From Candidatus Bandiella woodruffii (GTDB lineage Bacteria > Pseudomonadota > Alphaproteobacteria > Rickettsiales > Midichloriaceae), in contig NZ_CP110820.1 in the NCBI RefSeq assembly GCF_034359465.1, forward strand, positions 62,001-126,000: a stretch of DNA of 64,000 nucleotides. Reading direction: 5' to 3'. Below are positions 32,126 through 41,240 of the stretch, in pieces. Numbering within the stretch: the stretch's first letter is position 1; each line of letters begins with the position of its first letter. The notes under the pieces are model-generated. The model was not told the origin of the DNA. It was given only the letters and a program-made list of their open reading frames with translations, and made no database searches. A program made the translations under genes and the position numbers.

Positions 32126-33361
32126 ATGATAAAAAGTTTTGAATGGAAAATCGCAAAGAAATACATAGGATACCATAACCACTTTATTTCTTTGGTGAGT
32201 TACTTAGCCACCCTTGGTATCGCGCTTGGTGTGATGACACTTATTATAGTGATGTCTGTGATGAACGGGTATGAGGTTGAGTTGATAAAGAAAATATTGG
32301 GAATCAATGGGCATATAAGCATTAGTAGTTACGAGCATAAAATTGGTGACTACAACAAGCTAATCCAAAAAGTAAAAGATATTCCTGGGGTTACATATGC
32401 AGCACCGCTTGTAACTGGTCAGGCGCTTGCCGAGAGCAATGGTGCTTCAACTGGAGTTTTGGTGCGCGGCATGGATATGGACTCTCTCAACAAAAAGCCA
32501 ATAATGCACCACGTTTTTGCTGGTGCGCAAATGACCTTTGAGAAAAATGAGATATTGATAGGGAGGTCATTGGCAAAAAATCTAAACCTAAATGTGGGAG
32601 ATAAAATTAGGCTTATGATACCAAAATTAGAGGCCACTGTTTTGGGCGTTATCCCAAGGTTGAAAACTTTTTATGTAGCTGGAGTTTTCGATGTTGGAAT
32701 GTATGAATATAATGCAAGTACGGTTTTCATCCCATTACATACTGCACAGATATTATTTGAACGGGGCGATTTTGTGTCGGAGGTTGAGGTTATCATCAAT
32801 GACCCCAAAAAAATTGACAAAATCAAAATGGATATTCTTAACACTTCTCAGGACCAAGACCTTTTGCTTACTGACTGGGGATTGGCAAATCAGTCTTTAA
32901 TAGCTGCGTTAAAAGTTGAAAGGACTACGATGTTTTTTATTTTGGTCTTAATCATAATGATTGCAGCATTTAATATTATTTCTGGGCTCACTATGTTGGT
33001 TAAGGAAAAGTATAAGAGTATCGCTATATTGCGTGCAATTGGTGTCAGCAGAGCCTCTATTATAAAGATATTCATTTTAACGGGAGTTTTTTTAGGTGGG
33101 CTTGGTACGTTAGGTGGGGTGGTTCTTGGTTCCATATTCTTGATGAACATAAACAGAATCAAGCAGATACTTGAATCTGCAACAGGAACAACTTTATTTG
33201 ACCCTATGATATATTTTTTAACTTCCCTGCCTTCAGAGCCAGATGTGGGCGAAATTATTAGCATAGTGGCTGTAGCTGTGCTACTATCCTTTTTTGCAAC
33301 AATTTATCCTGCCTGGAAAGCTGCGAATATGCTCCCAGCAGAAGCATTAAGATATGAATAA
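32126..33361 (+). CDS. lolC: Lipoprotein-releasing system permease LolC/LolE type
   Basis: From the ATG at 32126 (MIKSFEWKIAKKYIGYHNHF) it is 411 residues; the GTG at 32105 is a weaker start. One N-terminal membrane helix is followed by a large periplasmic domain (residues about 50-265) and three C-terminal helices of the FtsX type (YKSIAILRAIGVSRASIIKI). It extracts lipoproteins from the inner membrane for delivery to LolA. LolD is not adjacent. It is followed by tyrS after three bases. Confidence 0.92.
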   Translation: MIKSFEWKIAKKYIGYHNHFISLVSYLATLGIALGVMTLIIVMSVMNGYEVELIKKILGINGHISISSYEHKIGDYNKLIQKVKDIPGVTYAAPLVTGQALAESNGASTGVLVRGMDMDSLNKKPIMHHVFAGAQMTFEKNEILIGRSLAKNLNLNVGDKIRLMIPKLEATVLGVIPRLKTFYVAGVFDVGMYEYNASTVFIPLHTAQILFERGDFVSEVEVIINDPKKIDKIKMDILNTSQDQDLLLTDWGLANQSLIAALKVERTTMFFILVLIIMIAAFNIISGLTMLVKEKYKSIAILRAIGVSRASIIKIFILTGVFLGGLGTLGGVVLGSIFLMNINRIKQILESATGTTLFDPMIYFLTSLPSEPDVGEIISIVAVAVLLSFFATIYPAWKAANMLPAEALRYE

Positions 33362-33364
33362 TAT

Positions 33365-34603
33365 ATGGATAATTTTATCGAAACTTTACAAGATAGAGGA
33401 TTTGTCTATCAATGTACTGATCTCAAACAGTTAACATCACTTGCTGCGGGGAAAAAAATCAAAGCGTATATAGGGTTTGACTGTACGGCGAAGTCCCTGC
33501 ATGTTGGCAGTTTGATTCAAATTATGATGTTACGTTGGTTGCAAAAATTAGGTCACCAGCCCATCGTTTTGTTAGGCGGGGGGACGACGAAAATCGGGGA
33601 CCCTTCAGGCAAAGATGAGGCAAGGAAGATATTGGAGCTTAAGGATATAGAAGAAAATAAGTCTGCTATAATGCAAGTATTTACCAAGTTTTTGGATTTT
33701 GATTCTAATAACAAAGCTATAATAGTGGATAATGACGCATGGCTTAGTGAAATTAAGTACATAGATTTTTTAAGAGAATATGGTAGTTATTTCTCAATCA
33801 ACAGAATGATAAGTTTTGAGAGCGTTAAATCGCGCTTGGATCGAGAACAGTCTTTGAGCTTCCTTGAATTTAACTACATGCTTTTACAAGCATATGATTT
33901 TTACAATCTGCACATCAAAGAGGGCTGTATGCTGCAGATGGGTGGTTCAGATCAATGGGGGAATATAATTAACGGCGTGGAGTTAATAAGAAAAAAGCTG
34001 GGACGCGAAGCTTTTGGATTGACATCGCCATTACTTACAACCAGTTCAGGTACCAAAATGGGGAAAACTGAGGGGGGAGCAGTATGGTTAAGTGAAAGCA
34101 TGTTAACACCATATGATTATTGGCAATTTTGGAGAAACACTGAAGATGCTGATGTTGTAAAATTTTTGCGGTTGTTTACTGAACTGCCGTTGGACAAAAT
34201 TGACGAGCTTTCTAAACTGAAAGGGAAAGATATCAACGAAGCAAAAATGATCTTGGCAGACGAGGCCACTGCATTATGTCATGGAGTTTCAGCCGCCAAA
34301 ACTGCTAAAACAACCGCACAAGAAACTTTTGTGCTAGGAGGTGTTGGCGATAATCTACCAGAATATCATGTTGACCTAAAGAGAATCAAGTTAGGCATTG
34401 ACCTTTATAGTCTTTTAGTTGAGTGTGGTCTTGCGCAATCCAATCGCGCTGCAAGGAAATTGATTGAAGGGAACGGGGCAAGAGTTAACAATGAAGTCGT
34501 AAATAACACCAAGCATCTAATCACCGAAAAGGGGTTTAAGAATGACATTCTTAAACTATCTGCTGGCAAAAAAAGACATGTGATTGTTAGACTTGCAAAA
34601 TAA
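33365..34603 (+). CDS. tyrS: Tyrosyl-tRNA synthetase
   Basis: The 412-residue class I synthetase has the HIGH-type motif in FDCTAKSLHVGSL, the tyrosine-binding QMGGSDQWGNIINGVELIR and the KMSKS-type loop GTKMGKTEGG. A C-terminal S4 RNA-binding domain (AARKLIEGNGARVNNEVV) is present. It starts three bases after lolC, so it is probably co-transcribed. Length is typical. Confidence 0.97.
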   Translation: MDNFIETLQDRGFVYQCTDLKQLTSLAAGKKIKAYIGFDCTAKSLHVGSLIQIMMLRWLQKLGHQPIVLLGGGTTKIGDPSGKDEARKILELKDIEENKSAIMQVFTKFLDFDSNNKAIIVDNDAWLSEIKYIDFLREYGSYFSINRMISFESVKSRLDREQSLSFLEFNYMLLQAYDFYNLHIKEGCMLQMGGSDQWGNIINGVELIRKKLGREAFGLTSPLLTTSSGTKMGKTEGGAVWLSESMLTPYDYWQFWRNTEDADVVKFLRLFTELPLDKIDELSKLKGKDINEAKMILADEATALCHGVSAAKTAKTTAQETFVLGGVGDNLPEYHVDLKRIKLGIDLYSLLVECGLAQSNRAARKLIEGNGARVNNEVVNNTKHLITEKGFKNDILKLSAGKKRHVIVRLAK

Positions 34604-34678
34604 AAGTGCAAGCCTTCATGCAGAAATAACAGTAAAATCTTATTATCATTCTCTATCAGAAGCAATCGACCTCACAGG

Positions 34679-35647
34679 TCATTCAAATATTCTGGTAATT
34701 TCATTTAGATTTAAATCACCATACAATACATCACGGACATATTTGCATATCGGAGCATCTATCTGATGTTTGTTTATGATATTAGCAAGTGATTTAGCAG
34801 TATAATATCCCTCAACAGTAGTATTATCCAAGCCTCTATGTTTTTGCACTGCCAGATTATAACCAAAACTTGTGTTCCTGGATGTTAAACTATAGCAAGT
34901 TAGTAGCATGTCACCAAGCCCAGCCAAAGAGTATACGGTTTCTTGCTCTCCCCCCAAAATTCGTACAATGCTTTTTATTTCTTCCAGCGCAGCCACAAGT
35001 AATGAAGCAGCAAAATTCTGCCCCAAATCCAACCCCTTGGCAATACCGATTGCAATCGCTATCACATTTTTAATGGCCCCACAAACTCCAACCCCAATTA
35101 CATCTTTGGATATTTCTGGATAAAATGTATTTGTTTGAAATATTTTTTGTAGATATAGCGCATACGCCTGATTTTTTGTTGCGATCAAAGTTTTGGTGAC
35201 TTTTCCAGACGCTATCTCCATAGCAAAATTTGGCCCTGAAAGAACTGCGATATTAGCATGGGGAAAATGTCTCTCACATATCTGAGAAGGCAAATTTAAA
35301 GACTGATTATCTATACCTTTGGAGCATATAACAATATTATCGAAACTATGTTTTTTTTTAAAATTACTACATAGCTCATCCAGTGATTTAACTGGAGACA
35401 CAATAACTACTGTATTTAAATCTTTCACATCAGAATCAGCATGGATAGCTTTGATATTTTGTGGCAATACGACCCCTGGAAGCTTTTTATGATTACAGTT
35501 GTCATTGTTTATTTGGGCAGCTAATAAGCTGTTTCGCGTATATAAAAATATATCGTCGATGTTACAGGCTAAAATCTTTGCCAATGCAGTACCCCAAGCA
35601 CCAGCTCCCAAGACCATAATCCTATTCAAATTAAATTTATCACTCAT
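34679..35647 (-). CDS. gpsA: NAD(P)+-dependent glycerol-3-phosphate dehydrogenase
   Basis: From MSDKFNLNRIMVLGAG the protein has 322 residues; the open frame extends upstream but only inside recJ. IMVLGAGAWGTALA is the Rossmann loop, GPNFAMEIASGKVTK and the catalytic VGVCGAIKNVIAIAIGIAKG (Lys) follow, and the C-terminal part has RNTSFGYNLA. It makes sn-glycerol-3-phosphate for phospholipids. The start overlaps the recJ stop by eight bases, so translation is coupled. Confidence 0.95.
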   Translation of the reverse strand: MSDKFNLNRIMVLGAGAWGTALAKILACNIDDIFLYTRNSLLAAQINNDNCNHKKLPGVVLPQNIKAIHADSDVKDLNTVVIVSPVKSLDELCSNFKKKHSFDNIVICSKGIDNQSLNLPSQICERHFPHANIAVLSGPNFAMEIASGKVTKTLIATKNQAYALYLQKIFQTNTFYPEISKDVIGVGVCGAIKNVIAIAIGIAKGLDLGQNFAASLLVAALEEIKSIVRILGGEQETVYSLAGLGDMLLTCYSLTSRNTSFGYNLAVQKHRGLDNTTVEGYYTAKSLANIINKHQIDAPICKYVRDVLYGDLNLNEITRIFE

Positions 35648-37439
35648 TAAAAGCAAAATCCTCAATAATAAAATCCACTTTGGTTTGATCAAAAAAATTA
35701 AGTTGCAAATACCCAACCAAATTCACTTTCTTACCTCCACTTTTTAGCAAACATTGGCCATAATCAGTACCAACACCTCTGAATAACATACACTTCAAGC
35801 TGTTGTTTGAAAAATCACCGGCAATACCATCTTTAACAATTACTGCGATATGGTGATTGGCAACAATCCAGGTTTTTACTATTTTGGCATCCACAATTAC
35901 AAACCTTGGTCTTTCATTGCCCTGCCCAAACGGCTCCACCGACGCTAAGTTGTGAAAAAACTCAACGCTAACACCATTGACACTCACTGCAGCATCTATT
36001 CTCAATACTTTAGCTCGTTTGTAAATTTGTTTTGTATCGCTATTGTCTTGAACTGTCAATAACAAGAAGTTATAAAATTCCTCGATTTTATCTTCAGCAA
36101 CACTGAAGCCACCAGCCATAGCATGCCCTCCTCCGTCCAATAAAAAACCCTCTTTTTTGGCATTTGCAAGGCTCATCCCAATATCAACCCCAATGATTGA
36201 TCTTGCAGACCCCTTTCCAACTCCATCATTTAACGACACTACCAATACTGGTTTTTGATATTTTTCCTTGATTCTACTTGCTAAGATTCCTAAAACACCT
36301 AAATGCCAGTTATGTCCCATAGCAAGTATAATATTGTTCGCCTCGTAAGATTTCATTTTTATCCAAGCCAAAGCCTCCTCATATACTAAGCTTTCTATGG
36401 CTTTTCTTTGTTCATTATACTTCTCCAGATCAAGAGCTGCGTTGTACGCCTCCTCATAGTTGTCTGTAGACAGCAAAACAGAACCCAAAGAGCCTTTCCC
36501 AACTCTGCCACCGGCATTGATTCTTGGGCCCAGTATGAAACCTAAATGATAAGACTCTGGTTTTTTATCAATTTTAGCTGATTCCAAAAGCACACTTAAA
36601 CCTAAGTTTTTCTTTTGGTGTATCAAGCTCAAACCGTGTTTTACAAAAGCTCTGTTAAGGCCTATAAGTGGCATCACATCGCATACAGTACCAAGTGCCA
36701 CTAAATCCAGATATTGCATTATGTCTGGCTCTGCCATAGCGTTATCACGAAAATGTCCTCTTTCCCTTAATATATTGCGGACCGCTGTGATCACAAAAAA
36801 CACCACACCAACCGCCGCCATATCCTTGAATGGGAAGGTGTCATCCAATCTATTTGGGTTCACAACAGTATGAGCGTTTGGTAAAGTTTCTTGAGCCAGG
36901 TGATGGTCAATGACTATCACATCTGTATGATGTTCTTGGGCATAACTAATCGGTTCAAAAGCAACAGTGCCACAATCAACCGTAATGATCAGTTGGTAGC
37001 CATCCTCTATGAGCGCCTTGAATGCACTCAGATTAGGGCCGTAACCTTCTTTAAATCTGCAGGGGATATAAACCGCAACGTCTATGCCAAGTGCACGAGA
37101 AAATCTCTTTAAAACAGCAGAGGAAGTTGCGCCATCAACATCATAATCTGCGTATATAACTATTTTTTCTTTCCCAATAAAAGCATCAGCAATTCTATTG
37201 GCAGCTTTCTTCATATCTTGTAGTAAGAATGGGTTTGGCATTAAATTTCTTATCTTAGGGTCTAAGAAGTTGCCAACCAAATCAAGTCCTCTTATGCCTC
37301 TATTGACTAAGATTTGGGCAATAATATCGCTAATTCCAAACTTTTGAGTAAGAAGCAGACATTCCTTTAAATCTTGTTCTGGAATTTGCCAATCAAAATT
37401 TCTGGCCGACCTCCCAAACTGATTTTTTTCGCTGCACAT
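35640..37439 (-). CDS. recJ: Single-stranded-DNA-specific exonuclease RecJ
   Basis: The 599-residue protein has the DHH phosphoesterase motifs VIYADYDVDGATSSAVLKR (motif I), ITVDCGT (II) and VIVIDHH (III), then the DHHA1 part with GGHAMAGGFSV and a C-terminal OB-like domain. It degrades single-stranded DNA 5' to 3' in recombination and mismatch repair. It is upstream of gpsA and overlaps it. Length is normal for RecJ (about 570-600). Confidence 0.95.
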   Translation of the reverse strand: MCSEKNQFGRSARNFDWQIPEQDLKECLLLTQKFGISDIIAQILVNRGIRGLDLVGNFLDPKIRNLMPNPFLLQDMKKAANRIADAFIGKEKIVIYADYDVDGATSSAVLKRFSRALGIDVAVYIPCRFKEGYGPNLSAFKALIEDGYQLIITVDCGTVAFEPISYAQEHHTDVIVIDHHLAQETLPNAHTVVNPNRLDDTFPFKDMAAVGVVFFVITAVRNILRERGHFRDNAMAEPDIMQYLDLVALGTVCDVMPLIGLNRAFVKHGLSLIHQKKNLGLSVLLESAKIDKKPESYHLGFILGPRINAGGRVGKGSLGSVLLSTDNYEEAYNAALDLEKYNEQRKAIESLVYEEALAWIKMKSYEANNIILAMGHNWHLGVLGILASRIKEKYQKPVLVVSLNDGVGKGSARSIIGVDIGMSLANAKKEGFLLDGGGHAMAGGFSVAEDKIEEFYNFLLLTVQDNSDTKQIYKRAKVLRIDAAVSVNGVSVEFFHNLASVEPFGQGNERPRFVIVDAKIVKTWIVANHHIAVIVKDGIAGDFSNNSLKCMLFRGVGTDYGQCLLKSGGKKVNLVGYLQLNFFDQTKVDFIIEDFAFNE

Positions 37440-37516
37440 TCTGTTCTTTATTTACAAATCCTTAATTTTAATTAAAAATAGCACATAAAAAATATTAACC
37501 AACAAAAGAAAATCAT

Positions 37517-38293
37517 TTGCCAAGATATAAACTAGTCATTGAATATGACGGCACAAACTTCCACGGTTGGCAAAGCCAAAAAAATGCAATCACCATCCAA
37601 GGAGAACTTGAAATTGCAATATCCAACTTGTTAAAAATTGAGGTGAAAGTGCAAGGGGCCAGCAGGACAGACTCTGGAGTTCATGCTTATGGCCAAGTTG
37701 CGCACTTTGATGTCGAAAAAAGTTACGATATTTATAGAATGCAAAATGGAATAAATTATTATCTAAGACCCCATAAAATCTGTATTGTTGCGATTGAAAA
37801 AGTGGATGATGAGTTCCACGCCAGATTTTCCGCCAAGCATAAACAGTATGTGTACCAAATCATTAATAGAACAGCCCCAACAGTGCTTTTTGAAAACAAA
37901 GCTTGGCATATCAAAGAACAACTAAACATATACAAAATGCAAGAAGCAGCTGGGCATTTGATTGGCACCCATGACTTCTCCAGCTTTCGAGCAACCGGAT
38001 GTCAGGCCCAATCACCAATTAAAACACTTGATTCTGTACAAATAGAGAAAGTGGACGATCAGATCAGCATAAAACTGACTGCGAAGTCTTTTTTGTATAA
38101 TCAGGTGAGGATTATGGTCGGCACACTGCGAGATTTTGGCCAAGAGAAATGGTCGCCTTCGCATATGAAGGCTATATTAGAAAGCAAAACAAGAGCGTTG
38201 GCCGGCCAAACCGCACCAAGCCATGGATTACACCTAAAAAAAATTGATTACTTGCACTCGCCACTTATCATTTCCCAAACCATTTCAAACTGA
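37517..38293 (+). CDS. truA: tRNA pseudouridine(38-40) synthase TruA
   Basis: The 258-residue enzyme starts at TTG 37517 (PRYKLVIEYDGTNFHGWQ). The catalytic Asp lies in QGASRTDSGVHAYGQVAHF. The C-terminal half has FLYNQVRIMVGTLRDFG. It modifies the tRNA anticodon stem-loop. Its 3' end overlaps the end of the convergent XRE regulator gene by 46 bases. Confidence 0.95.
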   Translation: MPRYKLVIEYDGTNFHGWQSQKNAITIQGELEIAISNLLKIEVKVQGASRTDSGVHAYGQVAHFDVEKSYDIYRMQNGINYYLRPHKICIVAIEKVDDEFHARFSAKHKQYVYQIINRTAPTVLFENKAWHIKEQLNIYKMQEAAGHLIGTHDFSSFRATGCQAQSPIKTLDSVQIEKVDDQISIKLTAKSFLYNQVRIMVGTLRDFGQEKWSPSHMKAILESKTRALAGQTAPSHGLHLKKIDYLHSPLIISQTISN

Positions 38294-38913
38294 TTGGAAT
38301 GAGCAAGAAACAGATGAAAGTTCTCTATTAATATAACTCTGATTGGATTGAAAATGATGGCAGCAACTTTACGGTCATAAATGTATATAGGTAGCGGGAA
38401 AAAGTATTCAGAGGGGACAGCTCTATACTCAACATATTTCCTAGCATATGGGTTAAAATCTCTATTACTTATCAACACCTGGAAGGTAAGGTTTTTAACT
38501 CTTTGCATTCTATTTATGTGCATGGCGATGTAGTCCTTATCAAGGGTTTCCTGCAGTAAATTTTCATCTATACCACTCACTTTAACACACCCACCGTTCT
38601 CTTTGACCGATTCATACACCTCATCCAACAACATATGAACGCCATTTTTCCCTTCGAATACCTTAATTACTTCAACTTTGCTTCTCAAACCATCGTTGCC
38701 TAAAAACTCTATATTAGCTTCTGTGAACGCCTGATATATCTTATCTGCAGTTTTACTTGTTAGATGATGTTTTTCGTTTTCAATATTGGCAATCGTAGCT
38801 TTAGTCAAGTTGCATCTGTCAGCCAACTCAGACTGCGTCCAATTTAACAAGCCACGCGCAGCACGCACTTGAGCACTTGAAATCAACACCTGATCTGATC
38901 TACTTATGCTCAT
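38248..38913 (-). CDS. XRE-family helix-turn-helix regulator with large C-terminal domain
   Basis: The 221-residue protein has an N-terminal Cro/CI helix-turn-helix (residues about 12-67: VRAARGLLNWTQSELADRCN and LTKATIANIENEK). The remaining ~150 residues resemble a phospholipase-D-like or TrmB-like ligand domain (MLLDEVYESVKENGGCVKVS, VRVILIENFHLFLAHS), but I do not recognise it with certainty. Targets are unknown. The end overlaps truA in convergent orientation. It is the only DNA-binding repressor-type gene seen in the window. Confidence 0.82.
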   Translation of the reverse strand: MSISRSDQVLISSAQVRAARGLLNWTQSELADRCNLTKATIANIENEKHHLTSKTADKIYQAFTEANIEFLGNDGLRSKVEVIKVFEGKNGVHMLLDEVYESVKENGGCVKVSGIDENLLQETLDKDYIAMHINRMQRVKNLTFQVLISNRDFNPYARKYVEYRAVPSEYFFPLPIYIYDRKVAAIIFNPIRVILIENFHLFLAHSNQFEMVWEMISGECK

Positions 38914-38999
38914 TGTTCTAGTTGCTTAGTTTCCTGAATATATGATCTATACATAATTTGGGTGCGAGTGCAACATTTTTTTATCCTAACTCCTAAAAG

Positions 39000-39467
39000 T
39001 TAGCGGAGTGTATATTTATTCAGTGACTTCATAATGTAACTGATATCTTTTGAATCACTTTTCTTTAATTCATCGATGATACTGGCTACATTTTCATTGA
39101 TAACTATTGTCTTCAATTCCTGCCTTAGAACCTCTTCAGTCAGTACCCTTTGCGTTTCCAGGGCTTGAAACTGCCTTTCTATTTCCATTTCTATCTCTTT
39201 TTCATTTTGCAATCTTAATGATGATAGCTGCTCTTTTACCTGGTCTATTTTTTGCGTATTTATAACCAGTTGCTCAGCTAAGTTTTTTTCCGTTGTTTTC
39301 AACAGAATTTCAGCATCTTTATAGACTTTCTCTGCTTCTTGAAGCAACCTTTTTGCATCGTTGATTTTTGCGTCAAGAAATTGACTGACTAACGACTTAG
39401 TTGGCTTATAGCCAAAAAACAAAACCGCAATTAATGCAATGAACAGCCATGTAGTTTCATTAATCAT
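39000..39467 (-). CDS. atpF: ATP synthase Fo subunit b
   Basis: The 155-residue stator protein has one N-terminal helix (TTWLFIALIAVLFFGYKP) and a long charged coiled coil. It overlaps the upstream b' gene by four bases. The last codons (YTLR, stop) lie in sequence that matches the arm of repeat family A (ACTCCGCTAACTT), so the C terminus may have been re-made by the repeat. Length is close to the family norm. Confidence 0.92.
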   Translation of the reverse strand: MINETTWLFIALIAVLFFGYKPTKSLVSQFLDAKINDAKRLLQEAEKVYKDAEILLKTTEKNLAEQLVINTQKIDQVKEQLSSLRLQNEKEIEMEIERQFQALETQRVLTEEVLRQELKTIVINENVASIIDELKKSDSKDISYIMKSLNKYTLR

Positions 39468-39907
39468 TTTTCTTCACTTTCAAACAAATACGAATTTAAC
39501 TTTGCGCTGATTTCCTGGGAGTAATGTTTCAAGCTAATGATCATCTCGCTTTTCAAATGATTAAGATACACCTCATGAGCCAAATTTTTGTTTTCAATCT
39601 CATTTTTAATGCTACTCAAACGATGTTCTTTGATTTTAGATATTTCGTTATGCACGCTTCGCTCAAGTTCTATAATCTCATCATTTAGCCTTTTCTTATA
39701 AGCCTCAATTTGTTTTTCTATAGAGCTTACTTTGCCTAAAATTCTATGGGCTTTATTTAAATATTCCTGTACTTTATTCTTTCTCATCGCAACAATCTGG
39801 CCATATTTACCGCAAAATACCTTCCCCACAGTTAGATATGTGAGCAAAAAAACTGCAAGTGACCAGATGACTTGATTAAAAAAATATGTAAAGTCTAAGT
39901 GCGGCAT
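39464..39907 (-). CDS. ATP synthase Fo subunit b'
   Basis: The 147-residue second stator protein, often named AtpF' or AtpG, is typical of alphaproteobacteria. It begins MPHLDFTYFFNQVIWSLAVF with one membrane helix, then a coiled coil rich in Lys and Glu. It pairs with subunit b to hold the F1 head. It lies between atpE and atpF. Confidence 0.9.
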   Translation of the reverse strand: MPHLDFTYFFNQVIWSLAVFLLTYLTVGKVFCGKYGQIVAMRKNKVQEYLNKAHRILGKVSSIEKQIEAYKKRLNDEIIELERSVHNEISKIKEHRLSSIKNEIENKNLAHEVYLNHLKSEMIISLKHYSQEISAKLNSYLFESEEK

Positions 39908-39921
39908 GCGTTCCCATTAAA

Positions 39922-40173
<252 letters not shown>

Positions 40174-40896
40174 TTAATGTAAATTTAAAGCATCGCTTAG
40201 ATATGCGCAGGTAAGTACTGAAAATATATAAGCTTGCAAAGCTGCTATGAATATCTCAAATCCCGTTAGGATTGTCAATAAAATAAAAGGTAAGAATCCA
40301 AGAAAACCCGAAGAAATAACGAATGTTGCCAAAACCTTAAGCACAACATGTCCAGCGGTCATATTCGCTGCTAAACGTATTGAAAGACTAACCGGGCGTG
40401 CTAAATATGCAAACAATTCGATCACTATCATCAGTGGTGCTAATATAATTGGTGTCCCTTTGGGGAGTAAAATTTGAAGATATTTGACCCCGTTTTTTAT
40501 AAATCCAATTAATGTGATTAAAACAAACACGAAGGCTGCCAGAGCAAATGTAATTGAAATGTGACTTGTGGTTGTGAAAGCAATGGGGATTAAACCAATA
40601 CTATTGCTTATAAGAATAAAGCTAAATAGTGTGAAGACAAGGGGACGGAAATTCTGTGAATTTTTGCTAGCTGTGGCGTATAAAAGCCCATCAATCATCT
40701 CAAAGATTGCTTCGCCGCAAACTTGTACTTTGTTGGGTATCAACCTTACTTTGAAACAAGCAACACAACAAAGCATAAGTAAAATTAAATAAGCGCAGAG
40801 CATGGCTATTGTGGAATTAGTAATCACAAAATTGTGACCAGCTATGCTGAAGTTAAATACGGAATATATTTCAAACTGCTGCAAAGGATTAAGCAT
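40174..40896 (-). CDS. atpB: ATP synthase Fo subunit a
   Basis: The 240-residue membrane protein forms the proton channel. The essential Arg is in RPVSLSIRLAANMTAGHVV, and the C-terminal helix FEIFIAALQAYIFSVLTCAY carries the conserved Glu/Gln region. It is the first gene of the atpB-E-F'-F operon. F1 genes and atpI are not in the window. Confidence 0.96.
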   Translation of the reverse strand: MLNPLQQFEIYSVFNFSIAGHNFVITNSTIAMLCAYLILLMLCCVACFKVRLIPNKVQVCGEAIFEMIDGLLYATASKNSQNFRPLVFTLFSFILISNSIGLIPIAFTTTSHISITFALAAFVFVLITLIGFIKNGVKYLQILLPKGTPIILAPLMIVIELFAYLARPVSLSIRLAANMTAGHVVLKVLATFVISSGFLGFLPFILLTILTGFEIFIAALQAYIFSVLTCAYLSDALNLH

Positions 40897-40974
40897 CGCG
40901 AATAAAAATTTATCTATCAGTTAACAAATCAATAACATTAAACCCAAATAAATTCAAAAAAAAGTTTTAGTATT

Positions 40975-41122
40975 ATATACTCAAAGTATTTTAAGAGTTG
41001 GCAAGGAATTGAGTGCCGAGCATGAGGAGCGTACAAAAGTACGTGACGAAATGTGAGAGCGCAAAAATGACGATGCCAGCTTTTAAAAGACGCCGAGTAT
41101 ACTCCGCTAACTTGAAAAATTG
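40975..41122 (+). repeat. Dispersed intergenic repeat family A, copy 2
   Basis: This 148-base copy contains TATATACTCAAAGT at one end, GAGCGTACAAAAGTACGTGA (palindromic) in the middle, and GAGTATACTCCGCTAACTTG then AAAAATTG at the other. It matches copy 1 (18376-18517, minus) almost throughout. It lies between the start of atpB and the terminator of the outer membrane protein gene. With the terminator below it accounts for most of the 344-base gap. Confidence 0.88.
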
Positions 41123-41156
41123 ACGCCTCCTATAAAATATCTTAGAAATCAAATAG

Positions 41157-41190
41157 CAAAAAGCCCCAAGAGATTTCTCACTTGAGGCTT
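41157..41190 (-). terminator. Intrinsic terminator of the outer membrane protein gene
   Basis: On the minus strand the arms GCCTCAAGTGAGA and TCTCTTGGGGC form a stem of about eleven pairs with a two-base loop and one or two mismatches, followed by TTTTTGC. It lies 50 bases after the stop of the gene at 41241. It is the clearest rho-independent terminator in the window. Confidence 0.85.
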
Positions 41191-41240
41191 TCTTTGTTTC
41201 AAAAACAGAAACTCTTTTAATTCAACCGCGAAGGATCAAA

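Noticed and set aside
38975-39010. Short hairpin CTAACT/AGTTAG at the atpF end as a terminator
   Set aside because: The stem has six A/T-rich pairs and is not followed by a U run on the atpF strand; it is part of the repeat A arm.
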